38,289 nt of DNA, taken from assembly GCA_902776955.1 (NCBI GenBank), contig CACYSG010000062.1:1-38289 (forward strand), written 5' to 3'. Position 1 is the first letter of the stretch. Every line of letters starts with the position of its first letter. The translations under genes were made by a program, and so were the position numbers. This document shows positions 24,420-34,200 of this stretch, piece by piece. The notes beneath the pieces were generated by a model. It was not told the origin of the DNA and did not search any database. It saw only the letters and a program-made list of their open reading frames with translations. This stretch comes from an uncultured Bacteroidales bacterium. GTDB taxonomy: Bacteria; Bacteroidota; Bacteroidia; Bacteroidales; Muribaculaceae.

Positions 24420-24508
24420 GAGAGTACGGGTGCTATCAGCTGGGACGTGTTCTTTTGATGGCCAAAGCGAAGCGACGCCATCAACAAGACCCGTCCCAAT
24501 GATGCACC
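24420..24508 (-). repeat. Dispersed 89-bp structured repeat, copy 2 (inverted)
   Basis: It is about 95% identical to the reverse complement of 16119-16207. It ends 29 bp upstream of the rpsA promoter and keeps the same orientation relative to the downstream gene as copy 1. The nested inverted repeats are conserved. Confidence 0.85.
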
Positions 24509-24535
24509 AGGCTCGCTGCCGTCACCTTAACGCCC

Positions 24536-24574
24536 AAAAAAAGCCCGGGGACTTCCTGGTGAAGCCCCTGGGCG
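24536..24574 (-). terminator. Intrinsic terminator downstream of a gene remnant
   Basis: On the minus strand GCCCAGGGGCTTC pairs with GAAGTCCCCGGGC (one mismatch, one wobble; 24544-24574) and is followed by eight T. This is the most classical intrinsic terminator in the window. Confidence 0.85.
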
Positions 24575-24627
24575 AAAATTATTAACTTTTAAACGCTATA
24601 CTATGAAACTTATAGCCTCTTTAAGGG

Positions 24628-24927
24628 TTACTTGATGACCTTGGTGGCGGTGCGGGTGCCGTCGGTAAAGGTGGTCACCTGGATGGTCAAGCCGCTGGGC
24701 TGTGCCATCTCCTGGCCTGTCTCTGACGAACCCACGGTATTCTGCAGGGTGATTTTGTCACCGTCGATGACATAGACAGCCTCGGTAACCTCCTCATCAG
24801 CGGCAAATGCGATGGTAGGCTGGCCGTCGACCTAGGTGAGCATGGTCTCGCCCATGCACAACTCCACGCCTGCTCCGTAGTAGTCATCCCAGTAGATCAA
24901 CTGCCCCAGAGGCCTCGTGGCAGTCAT
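24628..24927 (-). pseudogene. Remnant of a protein-coding gene with an in-frame stop
   Basis: Reading on the minus strand from the ATG at 24927 gives MTATRPLGQLIYWDDYYGAG, then an in-frame TAG at 24832-24834 (codon 32). After it come 67 more codons of protein-like sequence (VDGQPTIAFAADEEVTEAVY), ending TRTATKVIK and a stop. A CAG to TAG change would explain the stop. The first residues look like the middle of a domain, so the 5' part is probably also lost. No family was recognised. An intact terminator remains downstream. Confidence 0.5.
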
Positions 24928-24971
24928 GAAATCACATTTTCGCAAGACTGGAGATAAAACAGATGAGTCTT

Positions 24972-25001
24972 TTTGTGCAGTTAGAAAAAATGTTACCTTT
25001 G
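24972..25001 (+). promoter_or_regulatory. Promoter of the formyl-THF cyclo-ligase gene
   Basis: TTTG (24972-24975), 18 nt, then TACCTTTG (24994-25001) is a good match with a slightly short spacer. The ATG follows 22 bp after the -7 element. Confidence 0.65.
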
Positions 25002-25023
25002 CACCGTCAAAACCTACACTATC

Positions 25024-25596
25024 ATGACGAAGAAAGAATTAAGACAACAGATGAAGCAATTAAAGGCGATGACGCCTGTGGCAGTCAGGAACGTTGAGGC
25101 ACAAATGGTGTTCAACACCATTCGCACGATGCCGGTTTGGCAGCAGGCCCAACACATCCTGTGCTACTGGTCACTGCCCGACGAACTGCCCACTCACGAG
25201 AGCGTAAACCAGTGGCTCGATGCCGGCAAGAACATCTACCTGCCGCGCGTCAACGGCGACGACCTGGAGATTGTTCCCTATCACGGCGCCCAGAGCCTCG
25301 ACGACAATAACAAGTTCCACATCGGTGAGCCTGTGGGCGAGGCGGTGGATGCCTCCTGCCTGGAACTCATCATCGTGCCTGCCGTGGCACTCGACGCCCA
25401 GCGCAACCGCCTGGGACGCGGCAAGGGCTTCTACGACAGGCTGTTGAGCAGCACATCTTGCCCCACCATCGGCGTGGTGTGCGACTTCCAGCTGGTGGAA
25501 GAAGTGCCCGTCGAGCCTCACGACCGCCCGCTGGACTGTGTGGTCACGAGCGACGGCATGTACTGTGACGAGGAAAAGAAAAGCCTTTTCAACTAA
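25024..25596 (+). CDS. 5-formyltetrahydrofolate cyclo-ligase
   Basis: This cytoplasmic enzyme uses ATP to turn 5-formyl-THF into 5,10-methenyl-THF, returning it to the one-carbon pool. The 190-residue length is standard. The N-terminus is Lys/Arg-rich (KKELRQQMKQLK). CYWSLPDELPT and IYLPRVNGDDLEIVPY follow. The family signature is LGRGKGFYDRLL, preceded by ELIIVPAVALDAQRNR. It has its own promoter and is followed by a short-period repeat before the M16 protease gene, so co-transcription is uncertain. Confidence 0.95.
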   Translation: MTKKELRQQMKQLKAMTPVAVRNVEAQMVFNTIRTMPVWQQAQHILCYWSLPDELPTHESVNQWLDAGKNIYLPRVNGDDLEIVPYHGAQSLDDNNKFHIGEPVGEAVDASCLELIIVPAVALDAQRNRLGRGKGFYDRLLSSTSCPTIGVVCDFQLVEEVPVEPHDRPLDCVVTSDGMYCDEEKKSLFN

Positions 25597-25601
25597 TAAT
25601 C

Positions 25602-25676
25602 AAGGACATTAAGGACCTTAAAGTCCCTAAAGACATTAAAGACATTAAAGACATTAAGGACCTTAAAGACTTTAAT
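25602..25676 (+). repeat. Degenerate GACATTAAA-type tandem repeat
   Basis: Units of about 9 bp (gacattaaa, gaccttaaa, gtccctaaa) repeat about eight times between the cyclo-ligase and M16 genes. Confidence 0.85.
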
Positions 25677-25704
25677 GGCCCTTTTAACAATGACAGGAGC
25701 ATCC

Positions 25705-28506
25705 ATGAGCTGGAGACGCGCGATATTTTTTATCCTGGCGGCCATGACGGCGGTGATGGGCATGGCTGCCGTAGAGGAGCAGTTGCCGGTTGATCCCGAC
25801 CTCAAGGTTGGGCAACTCGACAACGGCATGACCTACTACATCCGCCACAACGAACAGCCCAGGGGCCGCGCCGAGTTCTGGCTCGTGCAAAACACCGGTT
25901 CGCTGGTCGAGGAAGATGACGAGCGCGGACTGGCGCACTTCATCGAGCACATCGCCTTCCAGGGCACGCGCAATTTCCCCGGCATCGACATGGTGGACAT
26001 CCTGCAGAACAACGGCGTTTCCTACGGCCGCGACATCAACGCGTCGACGGGATTTGACGACACGCGGTTCCAGATATCCAACGTCCCCACCGAGCGGGCC
26101 GCCCTGCTCGACACCGTCCTGCTGATGCTCAAAGACCTGTCCTGCGAACTCAACTTTGACGACCGCGCCATCGACGAGGAACGAGGCGTGATTCAAGAGG
26201 AGTGGCGCATGCATGCCGACCAGATGTTGCGCCTGTACGAGAACACGCTGCCCATCCTGCTGTCGGGGAGCCGATATGCCTACCGCATTCCCATCGGTGA
26301 CATGACAGTCGTGCGCAATGTCACGCGCGGACAACTCATCAGCTTTTACCACCGGTGGTACTGTCCTCATCGTCAGGCGCTGGTCATCGTGGGTGACTTT
26401 GACGCCAAGCGCATGGAGAAGATGGTGAAACGCACCTTTTCCACCCTGCCGCGCCGCGACAATGCCGACCCCGAAGCCACACTAGGCCATGTGCCCGACC
26501 ATAACGGCGTGACCTACGCCTTGAGCACCGACCCTGAAGCGTCAAACACGATGGTCCACCTGATGTTTGAGCACAGCCAGGTGCCGATGGAACAGCGCAA
26601 CACGCCCATCTACCTGCGCCACCATGTGCTCACCGCGCTCGTGCAGGAAATGTTCTCGCGCCGAATCGAGGATCAAACCAGGACCCCATCGTCACCCATC
26701 GAATATGGCAACGCCCAAGACCACCAGATGCTCGTCACCCGCACCCGCGACGCCCTGACGCTCGCGGCACTGGTCAATGAGGGGCGCTCACTCGAGGCCC
26801 TTGACACACTGATAGCCCTCGCCGCCAACGTCATGCAGCACGGCTTCACCGCTACCGAGATGGAACGTGCCCGGCAAAATGTGCGGGCCGTCTATACCGA
26901 CCTGCAGGTCGAGGCCGTCACCCGCAGCAGCCGCGACTATGCCGACGAGTACATGGACCACTATGTCAACGGCGGCTATATCCCCGGCGTTGTCGCCGAG
27001 TCGCAGCTGCTCATCGACGAGGTCGAGCGCGTCACCCTTGACGAGGTGAACGCCTATCTGCGGCAGGTCATCGGCAAGGATAACGTCAGCGTGCTGATTT
27101 CGGGTCCGCAGACGATGAGCGGCCCCAGCCTTTATCCCACGTCGCGCGATGTAATCGCCCACTTTAACCGCATCATCAACACGCCCCAGTCACCCTATAT
27201 CGACCTGGCGGCGGGCGACAAGTTGCTGGAAATCGAGCCCATCCAGGGAGGCATCGTCAACGAGACCTACGACGAGGCGACAGGCATCACGACGATGACC
27301 CTGCGCAACGGTGCCACCGTTCGCCTCAAGCCGACGACATTCAAGAACAACGAGGTGCTGTTCAACGCCTTCAGCCTGGGCGGCGAATGGGCCTACGGCG
27401 ACACTGCCGACGTCAACGTGCGGCTGATGGACCAGGTCATCGAGGACTGCGCCCTGGGAGGCCATACGATCAACCAGCTCGGCCGCATGATGAGCGGGCG
27501 CCAACTGGGCATCTCGTTCATCCTCAACGATGCCAACGAGCAGTTGAGCGGCGGGTGCCAAAGTGCCGACCTCGAGACCCTGCTGCAGCTGTGTTACCTC
27601 TATTTTACCGACGTCACTCTGGACGAGGAGGCTTTCATGAGTTTGAAATCCCGTATCCAATCCCAGTTGTCGCAGGCGAGCTATAACCCGAAGATGGTGT
27701 ACAGTGATTCCATCGGCAGCACCCTCTACCAGGGTAACCCGATGTACCGCAGCCTCAAACCCGAAGAAGTAGAAAAACTTGACGGCGAACGCGTCTTGCA
27801 ACTCTACAGGCAACGCATCGCCAATGCCGGAGACTTTACCTTCTCGCTTGTCGGTGCATTCAACGTCGACGAGGTGCGGCCCCTCATCCGCCAGTATCTC
27901 GCATCGCTGCCCGACAACGGCATGCGAGAGACCTACGGCAGCGGTTACCGCCCTGCCATGGCCAGCGGCATGGTGGACAACTTCTTTGATGTGCCGATGC
28001 GCAATCCCAAGACGTCGGTCTATGTGTCGATCATGGGCGACAAGCGATACAGCTTTGATGACGAGTTCATGATGGACCTGGTGGGAGATGCCGTGGGCAC
28101 AGCCCTGCTGACGCTGCTGCGCCACGAGAAACACGGGACCTATGACGTGGCGTCAGACGGCAGCCTGTCGATCTACCACAACCGTTGGATGGTGAACTAT
28201 GAGTTCGAGACCAGCACGGCCGACAGGGACAGCATGCTCGTGTATGCCGACTATGCGGTCAACGCCATTTTCAGTTACGGCGTCAGCGAGGACCTGTTCA
28301 ACAAGATGAAGGAGAACGTCAGCCGCCAGCACGAGAGTGCGTTGCAGACCAACGCCTTCTGGTTACGGGCATTGCAGATGCGGGCCCTGGGCGTGGACAT
28401 CATCGGTGGCTTTGACCACATCTTCCCCACCCTGACGCTAGAGAACCTAAACAACTACATCGAGGCCCTGCGCCCCCACACGCGACTAAGGATAGTGATG
28501 AATTAG
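25705..28506 (+). CDS. M16 family (pitrilysin-like) zinc protease
   Basis: The chosen start gives 933 residues with a signal peptide (MSWRRAIFFILAAMTAVMGM). AGGAG lies 5 nt upstream; in-frame ATGs at 25675 and 25690 are possible. The inverted zinc motif is HFIEH (His 78, Glu 81, His 82), with a downstream acidic EERGVIQEE segment (from about 158) supplying the third ligand. The N-terminal sequence DPDLKVGQLDNGMTYYIRHN and two M16-like halves of about 450 residues fit periplasmic or secreted Bacteroidota peptidases of this length. The second half lacks HxxEH, as is usual. It should degrade peptides in the envelope. It converges with rsgA. Confidence 0.93.
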   Translation: MSWRRAIFFILAAMTAVMGMAAVEEQLPVDPDLKVGQLDNGMTYYIRHNEQPRGRAEFWLVQNTGSLVEEDDERGLAHFIEHIAFQGTRNFPGIDMVDILQNNGVSYGRDINASTGFDDTRFQISNVPTERAALLDTVLLMLKDLSCELNFDDRAIDEERGVIQEEWRMHADQMLRLYENTLPILLSGSRYAYRIPIGDMTVVRNVTRGQLISFYHRWYCPHRQALVIVGDFDAKRMEKMVKRTFSTLPRRDNADPEATLGHVPDHNGVTYALSTDPEASNTMVHLMFEHSQVPMEQRNTPIYLRHHVLTALVQEMFSRRIEDQTRTPSSPIEYGNAQDHQMLVTRTRDALTLAALVNEGRSLEALDTLIALAANVMQHGFTATEMERARQNVRAVYTDLQVEAVTRSSRDYADEYMDHYVNGGYIPGVVAESQLLIDEVERVTLDEVNAYLRQVIGKDNVSVLISGPQTMSGPSLYPTSRDVIAHFNRIINTPQSPYIDLAAGDKLLEIEPIQGGIVNETYDEATGITTMTLRNGATVRLKPTTFKNNEVLFNAFSLGGEWAYGDTADVNVRLMDQVIEDCALGGHTINQLGRMMSGRQLGISFILNDANEQLSGGCQSADLETLLQLCYLYFTDVTLDEEAFMSLKSRIQSQLSQASYNPKMVYSDSIGSTLYQGNPMYRSLKPEEVEKLDGERVLQLYRQRIANAGDFTFSLVGAFNVDEVRPLIRQYLASLPDNGMRETYGSGYRPAMASGMVDNFFDVPMRNPKTSVYVSIMGDKRYSFDDEFMMDLVGDAVGTALLTLLRHEKHGTYDVASDGSLSIYHNRWMVNYEFETSTADRDSMLVYADYAVNAIFSYGVSEDLFNKMKENVSRQHESALQTNAFWLRALQMRALGVDIIGGFDHIFPTLTLENLNNYIEALRPHTRLRIVMN

Positions 28507-28560
28507 GAATTAGGAATTAGGGATTAGGAATTAGAAATTAGAAATTAGGAATTGGAAGTT
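28507..28560 (+). repeat. Degenerate AATTAGGA-type tandem repeat
   Basis: Units such as aattagga, attaggg and aattagaa repeat directly after the M16 stop codon, up to the terminator hairpin. Confidence 0.85.
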
Positions 28561-28566
28561 AAAAGT

Positions 28567-28600
28567 TAAGAGATGGGGGTTAATCCATCTCTTATCTTTT
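28567..28600. terminator. Bidirectional terminator between the M16 and rsgA genes
   Basis: Perfect 10-bp arms TAAGAGATGG/CCATCTCTTA (28567-28576 and 28585-28594) are followed by TCTTTT on the plus strand and ACTTTTAAC on the minus strand. Confidence 0.75.
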
Positions 28601-28625
28601 ATCTCTTAACTCTTATCTTTTATCT

Positions 28626-29561
28626 TTAGAACGGTTTGCGGTATTTGTTGTTGGGGTCCTCGTCGAGGATGCTCAGGTAACTGGTGTAACGTGATATCGC
28701 GATATCACCGTTCTCGACGGCGGCAAGGACGGCGCAGCCCGGTTCGTGGGTGTGGGTGCAGTTGTTGAAACGGCAATCACTGGAAATCCTGAAGATTTCG
28801 GGGAAATAGTGTGCCACCTCGGCACGCTCAAAGTCGATGGTGCCAAAAGCTTTGACGCCCGGCGTGTCGATGATGGCGCCGCCGCCAGGCAGGTCTAGCA
28901 GTTCGCTGAAGGTGGTCGTGTGCATGCCCTTGTGGTGGGTTTGGCTCACGTCGCCCACCCTGACGTGGGCCTCGGGGACCAGCAGGTTAATAATGGACGA
29001 CTTGCCCACACCGCTGTTGCCCGAGAGCAACGACATCTTGCCCGCAAGCAGTTGCCTTAACGTATCGGCACCCTCGCCCGTCGCTGCCGACAGGGTAACC
29101 ACGGGATAACCGATGCGCTCGTACATCGACTTCAGTTCATTCAGGTACTCGCGTATTTCCTCGGTCACGAGCAGGTCTATTTTATTGAATGCGAGCACGG
29201 CCGGCACCTGATAGGCCTCGGCGGTGGCCAGGAAGCGGTCGATAAAGGTCGTGCTGGTCTCGGGATGAACGATGGTGGCGACAAGGATGGCTTGGTCCAG
29301 GTTGGCGGCAATGATCTGAAACTCCTTCGAGAGGTTGCTGGAACGGCGAATGATATAGTTCTTGCGTGGCTCGATGGCGCCGACAACGGGAGCGTCACCG
29401 CCCTTGTCCTCGACCTGCACCTGGTCGCCCACGGCCACGGGATTGGTACAACGCATACCCTTGAGGCGCAGCACGCCTCGCATCTTGCAGTTCACCGTCT
29501 CGCCGTCCTCAAGGCGAACGGTGACCCAGCTGCCTGTATTTTTTATGACTAGTCCTTTCAT
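28626..29561 (-). CDS. rsgA: Ribosome biogenesis GTPase RsgA
   Basis: RsgA is a circularly permuted GTPase that checks late 30S maturation. The 311-residue protein has an N-terminal OB fold. The G4 motif FNKIDL precedes the P-loop GNSGVGKSS, and G3 is in [10 protein letters not shown], the order that defines this family. [11 protein letters not shown] is the G2-like segment. The C-terminal zinc site appears in [14 protein letters not shown]. It lies downstream of the symporter gene on the same strand, 175 bp apart, with repeat DNA between. No separate promoter was recognised. Confidence 0.96.
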   Translation of the reverse strand: MKGLVIKNTGSWVTVRLEDGETVNCKMRGVLRLKGMRCTNPVAVGDQVQVEDKGGDAPVVGAIEPRKNYIIRRSSNLSKEFQIIAANLDQAILVATIVHPETSTTFIDRFLATAEAYQVPAVLAFNKIDLLVTEEIREYLNELKSMYERIGYPVVTLSAATGEGADTLRQLLAGKMSLLSGNSGVGKSSIINLLVPEAHVRVGDVSQTHHKGMHTTTFSELLDLPGGGAIIDTPGVKAFGTIDFERAEVAHYFPEIFRISSDCRFNNCTHTHEPGCAVLAAVENGDIAISRYTSYLSILDEDPNNKYRKPF

Positions 29562-29615
29562 TTTAGTTTCTAATCCCTAGTTTCTAGTTTTTTGTTGTCG
29601 CGAACGCCTGCACTC

Positions 29616-29674
29616 ACGGATATAACGGATATAACGGATATAACGGATGGAACGGATATAACGGATGAAGCGGA
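29616..29674 (+). repeat. ATATAACGG-type 9-bp tandem repeat
   Basis: About six units of acggatata/acggatgga type lie between rsgA and the symporter gene. Confidence 0.88.
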
Positions 29675-29735
29675 TGCCAACTATTAACTATTAACTCTTA
29701 ACTCTTAACTATTATCTCTTATCTCTTAACTACTG
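29675..29735 (+). repeat. CTATTAA/CTCTTAA heptamer repeat
   Basis: Heptamers ctattaa, ctcttaa and ctcttat repeat about eight times, ending directly at the symporter stop codon. The same heptamer type appears around 28590-28625. Confidence 0.85.
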
Positions 29736-29736
29736 A

Positions 29737-31149
29737 TTATTCCCAGGCGTCGAGTTCGTCGGCGATTTCGGGAAGGTCGCTGCGGTGGAAGACAGGGCTC
29801 TTGATGCCACGGCGACGCTGGTCGCGGTAGTTGTTCAGCAACTTGAAAGCATATTTGCACAGGAAGACCAGGGCAATCAGGTTGCACAGGGTGACAAGCG
29901 CCATGAAGAGGTCACCGAGGTTCCACACAAACTCAAAACTGGCTACCGCACCAAGGAAAACGAAGCCGCCGCCCGAGAGGATGCGGAAGACCGTGAGCAC
30001 CCACTTCTTGTCGGTCAAGAAGCGGATGTTGGCCTCACCATAGTAGTAATTGCCGATGATGCTGCTGAAGGCGAACAGGAAAAGGGCAATGGCCACGAAT
30101 ATCGTTCCCCAACTGCCCACCTGCGACTCCAGCGAGGCCTGCGTGAGTTGGATACCCTCGAGGCCCTCGGTGTTGTAAAGGCCACTCACGAGCACCATGA
30201 ATGCCGTACAGCTGCACACGAGCAAGGTGTCGGTAAACACGCCCAGAGCCTGGATGAGACCTTGCTTGACGGGATGCGAGACATCGGCAGTAGCCGCCAC
30301 ATTGGGCGCACTACCCTCGCCCGCCTCGTTACTGAACAAGCCTCGCTTGATGCCCACCATAATCGTCATGCCCAAACCTCCGCCCGCGACTTGCTCAAAG
30401 CCGAAAGCGTTCTCGAAAATCAAGCGCAGCACATGAGGTACCATGTTGATGTTCGTGATGACGACATACAGCGCCAGAATGAAATAGCCGATGGCCATAA
30501 TCGGCACCAGAACACTGCTCACATGGGCAATGCGACGAATGCCGCCAAAGGCGATAAACAGGGCAATAGCCGTGATGATGCAGCCCACCACCAGCGGGTC
30601 GAAGCCGAAGGCCTTGTTCAAGGCGCCACAGATGGCGTTGCTCTGGATGGAATTATAGGAGAGTCCAAAGGTGAGCGTGATGAGCACGGCGAACAATCCC
30701 GCCATCCACTTGCTGTGGAGGCCACGGCTGATGTAATAGGCCGGGCCGCCGATGAACGATTCGCTTGACGGGCGCTTGAACAACTGGGCCAGCGTCGCCT
30801 CAACAAAGGCCGTCGCCGAGCCGAAGAGCGCAATCAGCCACATCCAGAAGATGGCTCCCGGGCCGCCCACGGCAATCGCCGTCGCCACACCTGCCAAGTT
30901 GCCCGTGCCCACGCGTGTGGCCATCGAGACGGCAAACGCCTGGAACGACGAAATGTGCTTTTTCCCACTTTTGGAAGACGAGTCCACGAGTTGACGGAAC
31001 ATGTCACCAATCATGGTGAATTGCACAAAGCGGGTGCGGATGGTGAAATACAATCCGCACAGAATCAAGGCACCTATCAGCAGATAGGCCCACAGGGCAT
31101 CATTAATTGATGTGATGGCGGTATTGAGGGTGTCAAGATTGAGCGTCAT
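29737..31149 (-). CDS. Alanine/glycine:cation symporter (AGCS family)
   Basis: The 470-residue inner-membrane protein has about 10-11 hydrophobic segments and should import small neutral amino acids with Na+ or H+. Family segments include YFTIRTRFVQF near the N-terminus, then SMATRVGTGNLAGVATAIAV, and later KRGLFSNEAGEGSAPNVAAT. The length matches AGCS proteins. It is transcribed divergently from the GH2-GH3 pair and upstream of rsgA on the same strand. Substrate preference between alanine, glycine and glutamine cannot be read from sequence. Confidence 0.95.
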   Translation of the reverse strand: MTLNLDTLNTAITSINDALWAYLLIGALILCGLYFTIRTRFVQFTMIGDMFRQLVDSSSKSGKKHISSFQAFAVSMATRVGTGNLAGVATAIAVGGPGAIFWMWLIALFGSATAFVEATLAQLFKRPSSESFIGGPAYYISRGLHSKWMAGLFAVLITLTFGLSYNSIQSNAICGALNKAFGFDPLVVGCIITAIALFIAFGGIRRIAHVSSVLVPIMAIGYFILALYVVITNINMVPHVLRLIFENAFGFEQVAGGGLGMTIMVGIKRGLFSNEAGEGSAPNVAATADVSHPVKQGLIQALGVFTDTLLVCSCTAFMVLVSGLYNTEGLEGIQLTQASLESQVGSWGTIFVAIALFLFAFSSIIGNYYYGEANIRFLTDKKWVLTVFRILSGGGFVFLGAVASFEFVWNLGDLFMALVTLCNLIALVFLCKYAFKLLNNYRDQRRRGIKSPVFHRSDLPEIADELDAWE

Positions 31150-31173
31150 GGAAGGATTCGTTTATTTTGGCAA

Positions 31174-31181
31174 TAAAAGTA
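31174..31181 (-). promoter_or_regulatory. Possible -7 element of the AGCS gene
   Basis: TACTTTTA on the minus strand is one base from TAnnTTTG and about 25 nt before the start codon. No upstream TTG sits at the right distance. Confidence 0.35.
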
Positions 31182-31234
31182 CTGCTTTTTCTTGAAACTA
31201 GTGGTATTTTGTTCCAATTTTGCTAAGGAATGAG

Positions 31235-31242
31235 TATATTTG
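31235..31242 (+). promoter_or_regulatory. -7 promoter element of the GH2-GH3 operon
   Basis: TATATTTG is a perfect TAnnTTTG. The nearest TTTG (31208-31211) is 23 nt upstream, a little long. It favours the ATG at 31263 over the one at 31251, which would leave almost no leader. Confidence 0.55.
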
Positions 31243-31262
31243 CGACTTAAATGCAAGAAATT

Positions 31263-34200
31263 ATGAAACAGAATCAACTTCTCTTTATACTAGTGACATT
31301 GATGGCGTTGGGCGCCACAGCCCAGGTAATGAACCGTCCCATCGGGCAATATCCCGGGAATCCCAGTGAGTATTATGGGCCCAAATTGGTTCAGGACAAC
31401 GGCTACGGATACCGTAATGTTGCGCTCTATCGCACGGTCTATCAATCGTCATCTTGGGATTTTAACTTGACGTCACAACTGCTCACCGATGGTATCTACG
31501 AACGTGAAGCTCCCGCCTGGCTCAACGTGACCACGCCCGATGGACCGCTGCCGCCACACAAGCGTGAGGCCTGCATCGACGGCAACGAGTGGACCAGCAA
31601 CATCGTGATGGGTGCAGACACCTGGCTGCAATATGACTGGCAGGGCATGAACATCGACATCGACGAGGTGGAAATGGTGTGCAGCATGGCCTACCGTGAG
31701 GAAGCGCCACGAGGTTTCAAAATCAGGCTGTTGACATCCAAGGACGGGAAGAAATGGAAGGTCGCCGATGAGTGGAAAGGCGACTCGCTGCCAGGCGAAC
31801 CGTCATGGAACCGCGTCCATAGTGATCCCAACAAAAACTCAGGCGATGACCTGTTGCCCACCCGCAAAATCGACCATACCTTCCACATCAAGAAAGGTAA
31901 GGCGTTTTCCCATATGAAACTGGAGATGGTCACCCCCAGCGCTGTACACTGGACCATCACCGAATTGAAGTTGCGCAAGGATGGTCGCCGCGCCACAGGC
32001 ATCCTGCCAGCGACACATTTCGTCAGCGCCTGGCGCAGCCTGGGTTCCCAAGGCGAGTGGGTAAGCATCGACCTTGGAGCGCAATGCCATTTTGACAAAG
32101 TCGTTTTGTACTGGTTTGACCAGTCAACAGAGGGTGTGATTCAAGTGAGCGATGACCAGGTCAACTGGAAACCTGTGGGCCGCTTCACAAAAAATACCGG
32201 GAAAAATCACCGTCAGGAAATAGCCATCGGCCAGCAAACCGGACGTTTCGTTCGCTTGTCCTTTGAGGGTCAACCCCTGCTCAGCGAGGTCGAGGTGATG
32301 AGTAACGGCGGCATGAGTGTACAAGCCCCTGCCGAGGGCGGTTGGCAAGACGGCAAGTGGCTGCTCAACGGCGGCGACTGGCAACTGACACGAGCCTCGC
32401 ATCCCGACGCCAAGCCTCTTGTGGCCACTGTTCCGGCCACGGTATTGTCGAGTTATGTCAATGCCGGGGCGTTGCCCGACATGAACTATGACGATAACCT
32501 GATGCTGGCATCGGAATCGTTCTTTAGCGGGGACTTCATCTATACGAGATCGTTTGACTTGCCCCGTGAGATGCAGGGCAAGCGCGTATTCCTCAACTTT
32601 GACGGCATCAACTGGAAAGCAGAGGTAACACTCAATGGCACTAACCTGGGACGTATTGAGGGCGCTTTTAAGCGCGGGAAATTTGATATCACACCCTATC
32701 TCAAGCCACTTGGCAATGAATTGCAGGTACTCATTATCGCCAATGCCAATCCTGGCGGTGTGAAAGTCAAGACCGAAAAGAATACCGACTTCAATGGCGG
32801 TATCCTCGGGGCCGATAATCCCACGTTCCATGCCACCATCGGTTGGGACTGGATTTCGGCTATCCGCGGTCGCGACATCGGCATCTGGGACGACGTTTAC
32901 CTCACCGCATCGAGCGACGTGACCGTGAGCGACCCGATTGTCACTACCACACTGGCCGAGGGCGACACCCTCGCCACGATGACGCCTGCCGTCATGCTTG
33001 CTAACCATAGTGAACAGGCCGTGACGGGAACCCTGCATGGCCACATCGGGGAAATCTGCTTCGAGAAGCAGGTCACCCTGGCTGCGGGAGAAACAATGGA
33101 GGCTACCTTCAGCCCGAATGAGTTCCCGCAACTTAAGGACCAGCGCATGCGTCTGTGGTGGCCTAACGGCTATGGCGAGCCCTACCTGTATGACGCCGGC
33201 TTCTCGTTTATGGTCGATGGCATTCAGAGCGATGCCGTAGACTTCAAGGCGGGCATCCGCGAGGTCAAGACGGTGGACAAGGACACCAAACTGCGGATTT
33301 ACATCAACAACAGGCGCCTGATACCGCTGGGCGGCAACTGGGCCTTCAGCGAGAACAACCTGAACTACCGTGGCCGCGAATTTGACGCCGCCGTGCGTCA
33401 CCACAAGGAGATGAACTACAACATGATTCGCAACTGGGTGGGCATGACCGGCGACAAGGAATTCTTTGAGGCCTGTGACCGCTACGGCATCATGGTATGG
33501 CAGGACTTTTGGCTGGCGAACCCGGCTGACGGTCCCGACCCCGATGATGAGGCGATGTTTATGGACAATGCCCGTGACTTTGTGCTCAAAATCCGCAACC
33601 ACCCCAGTATCGGCATCTACTGCGGCCGCAACGAGGGCTACCCGCCCAAGACCATTGACGACGGCCTGCGCAACGCCGTGGCCACCCTGCATCCCGGATT
33701 GGACTATATTTCCAGTTCGGCCGATGACGGCGTGAGCGGACATGGACCCTATTGGGCGATAAGCGCCAAGGAGTATTTCGAGAAACAGACGGGCAAACTG
33801 CACACCGAGCGCGGCATGCCCAACGTGATGACCATCGAGGGCTTGAGCCGCACGCTCGATGCCGAGCACCTGTGGCCGCAAAACATCTATTGGGGCCGCC
33901 ACGACTATACGATGGAAGGCGCACAGCGGGGCGCCACGTTCAATCAAATGATTGCCGAGAATTTCGGTGAGCCGACATCGGCTCACGAGTTCTGTGACTG
34001 GGCGCAGTGGATTAACTACGAGGGCTATCGGGCGATGTACGAGAGCGGCAGCAAGGACCGCATGGGACTGCTCATCTGGATGAGCCACCCCTGCTGGCCG
34101 TCGATGGTATGGCAAACCTACGACTACTACCTGGAGCCCACAGCGGCCTACTATGGCGTGAAACATGCCTGCGAGCCGCTGCACGTGCAATGGAACCCCT

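Noticed and set aside
29616-29735. Short tandem repeats considered as a CRISPR array
   Set aside because: The units are 7-9 bp without spacers and no cas genes are near.
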